Assembly (NCBI GenBank): GCA_003167495.1
Contig: PMSX01000331.1
Span: 1 to 34,312 of the forward strand
Length of the DNA stretch: 34,312 nucleotides
Direction: 5' to 3'
DNA from: Bryobacterales bacterium
GTDB taxonomy: Bacteria > Acidobacteriota > Terriglobia > Bryobacterales > Bryobacteraceae
The notes under the pieces are model-generated. The model was not told the origin of the DNA and made no database searches. It saw only the letters and a program-made list of their open reading frames with translations. Both the position numbers and the translations under genes were made by a program. Position 1 is the stretch's first letter. Every line of letters begins with the position of its first letter. This document shows positions 33,722-34,312 of this stretch, piece by piece.

Positions 33722-34312
33722 TTAGAGGGGCATCTTGTGCGACGCGCCTTCACGCGCGGCGCGTCGGCGCTTATCGTAAATCTGGGTCGTCGTCACGTGC
33801 CGATGCCCGAGCAACTCTTTGACCTCCATGATGTCCACGCCGGAGTCGAGCAAGAGCGTGGCCGCCGTGGCGCGCAACGAGTGCGGCGTGTAGACGCATT
33901 CCATCACCTTGTTTCCGTCCGGCAATTCCCGCTCGCGCAGCGCGTTGGGCAGCTTGCTCAAATATTCCTTCAAGATGGTCCACATGGTCCGCGGCTCCAT
34001 CGCGCTCGCCGCCAATTCCTCGGTGTGGGAATGCCGGCGCGGCCGGAAGAGCGGCCCGCTCGTGATTTCGGCGCGCTGCAGGTACTCGTGGATCGCCTGG
34101 GCGGCGGCGTAGTGCAGGCCAATGGTGCGGCGCTTGTCGCCTTTTTCGCGCAGGCGCAGGGTGGCCTCCTCGCCCTCCTGCCGAAAGTCTTCCACGAGGA
34201 GAGAGCAGCCGGTGGCCAGGCGGATGCCGGTATATAGGTAGAGTTTTACTATCGCGCGGTCGCGATGCGCCAATATCGAATCGCCCGCAGACACGTTCAG
34301 CAGTTGCCGGGC
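33722..34312 (-). CDS. tyrosine recombinase/integrase, catalytic domain (5' end outside window)
   Basis: The frame is open to the right edge (ARQLLN before the first internal start), so only the catalytic part is present. All active-site elements are there: TGIR, REKGDKRRTIGL (Lys), PHSLRAT (HxxR), LLGHRHVTTTQIYDKR (His and Tyr). It should therefore be functional if the N-terminus is intact. It differs from the remnants at 23475-26679 and is probably the integrase of a neighbouring or larger element. It ends 75 bases from the YhcG gene. Confidence 0.92.
   Translation of the reverse strand, partial: ARQLLNVSAGDSILAHRDRAIVKLYLYTGIRLATGCSLLVEDFRQEGEEATLRLREKGDKRRTIGLHYAAAQAIHEYLQRAEITSGPLFRPRRHSHTEELAASAMEPRTMWTILKEYLSKLPNALRERELPDGNKVMECVYTPHSLRATAATLLLDSGVDIMEVKELLGHRHVTTTQIYDKRRRAAREGASHKMPL

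Noticed and set aside
1..34312. CRISPR array
   Set aside because: No evenly spaced short repeats seen on reading. The repeated elements present are the leaders, the hsdS spacers and transposon ends.

Overview
The window looks like an accessory (mobile plus defence) region of a moderately GC-rich bacterial genome. There are no housekeeping genes. The gene content is plasmid/ICE-type DNA-processing genes, then a dense run of anti-phage genes, then transposon and recombinase debris. The taxon cannot be fixed from sequence alone; the style would fit Acidobacteriota or similar soil bacteria, but this is a weak inference.

Layout. (1) 1-7366, mobile-element core, mostly on the minus strand: the N-terminal part of a large DarB-like DNA adenine methylase, small unknown genes, a DUF4326 protein and an SSB. 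Three copies of a structured 5' leader precede three of these genes. The same zone carries a tRNA-Gly-like gene, a PIN-like gene with a chimeric tail, a two-TM membrane protein and an unknown plus-strand gene. (2) 7367-12090: a nucleotidyltransferase-fold gene, then a long prokaryotic Argonaute that has lost PIWI catalytic residues, translationally coupled to a PD-(D/E)XK nuclease. (3) 12091-16214: a divergent module. A ComEC-like metallo-beta-lactamase plus a four-TM protein run on the minus strand; a sigma-70-like protein, an unknown protein and an ImmA/IrrE protease run on the plus strand. The shared control region carries repeated GGACAT boxes. (4) 16306-23315: a type I restriction-modification operon, hsdR-hsdS-prrC-hsdM, with a PrrC-like anticodon nuclease embedded and every junction overlapping. 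(5) 23325-26888: transposon debris. It holds a solitary 38-bp Tn3-type terminal inverted repeat next to hsdR, three broken tyrosine-recombinase fragments, two related palindromic sites, several unknown genes and a 198-bp miniature element with 38-bp terminal repeats. (6) 26897-34312: a giant 1830-residue metallophosphoesterase-NACHT protein, a YhcG/DUF1016 nuclease, and the catalytic domain of another tyrosine recombinase running off the window.

How it fits together. The region appears to have been assembled by recombinases and Tn3-type transposition. Each defence unit detects phage or another invader, or its interference with the host (guide-directed Argonaute, modification-dependent restriction, tRNA cleavage when restriction fails, NACHT sensing), and then degrades nucleic acid or kills the cell. 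The strongest candidates for undescribed biology are the repeated switch-like leader RNAs in 1300-6265, the divergent MBL/4TM plus sigma/ImmA module, and the phosphoesterase-NACHT protein.
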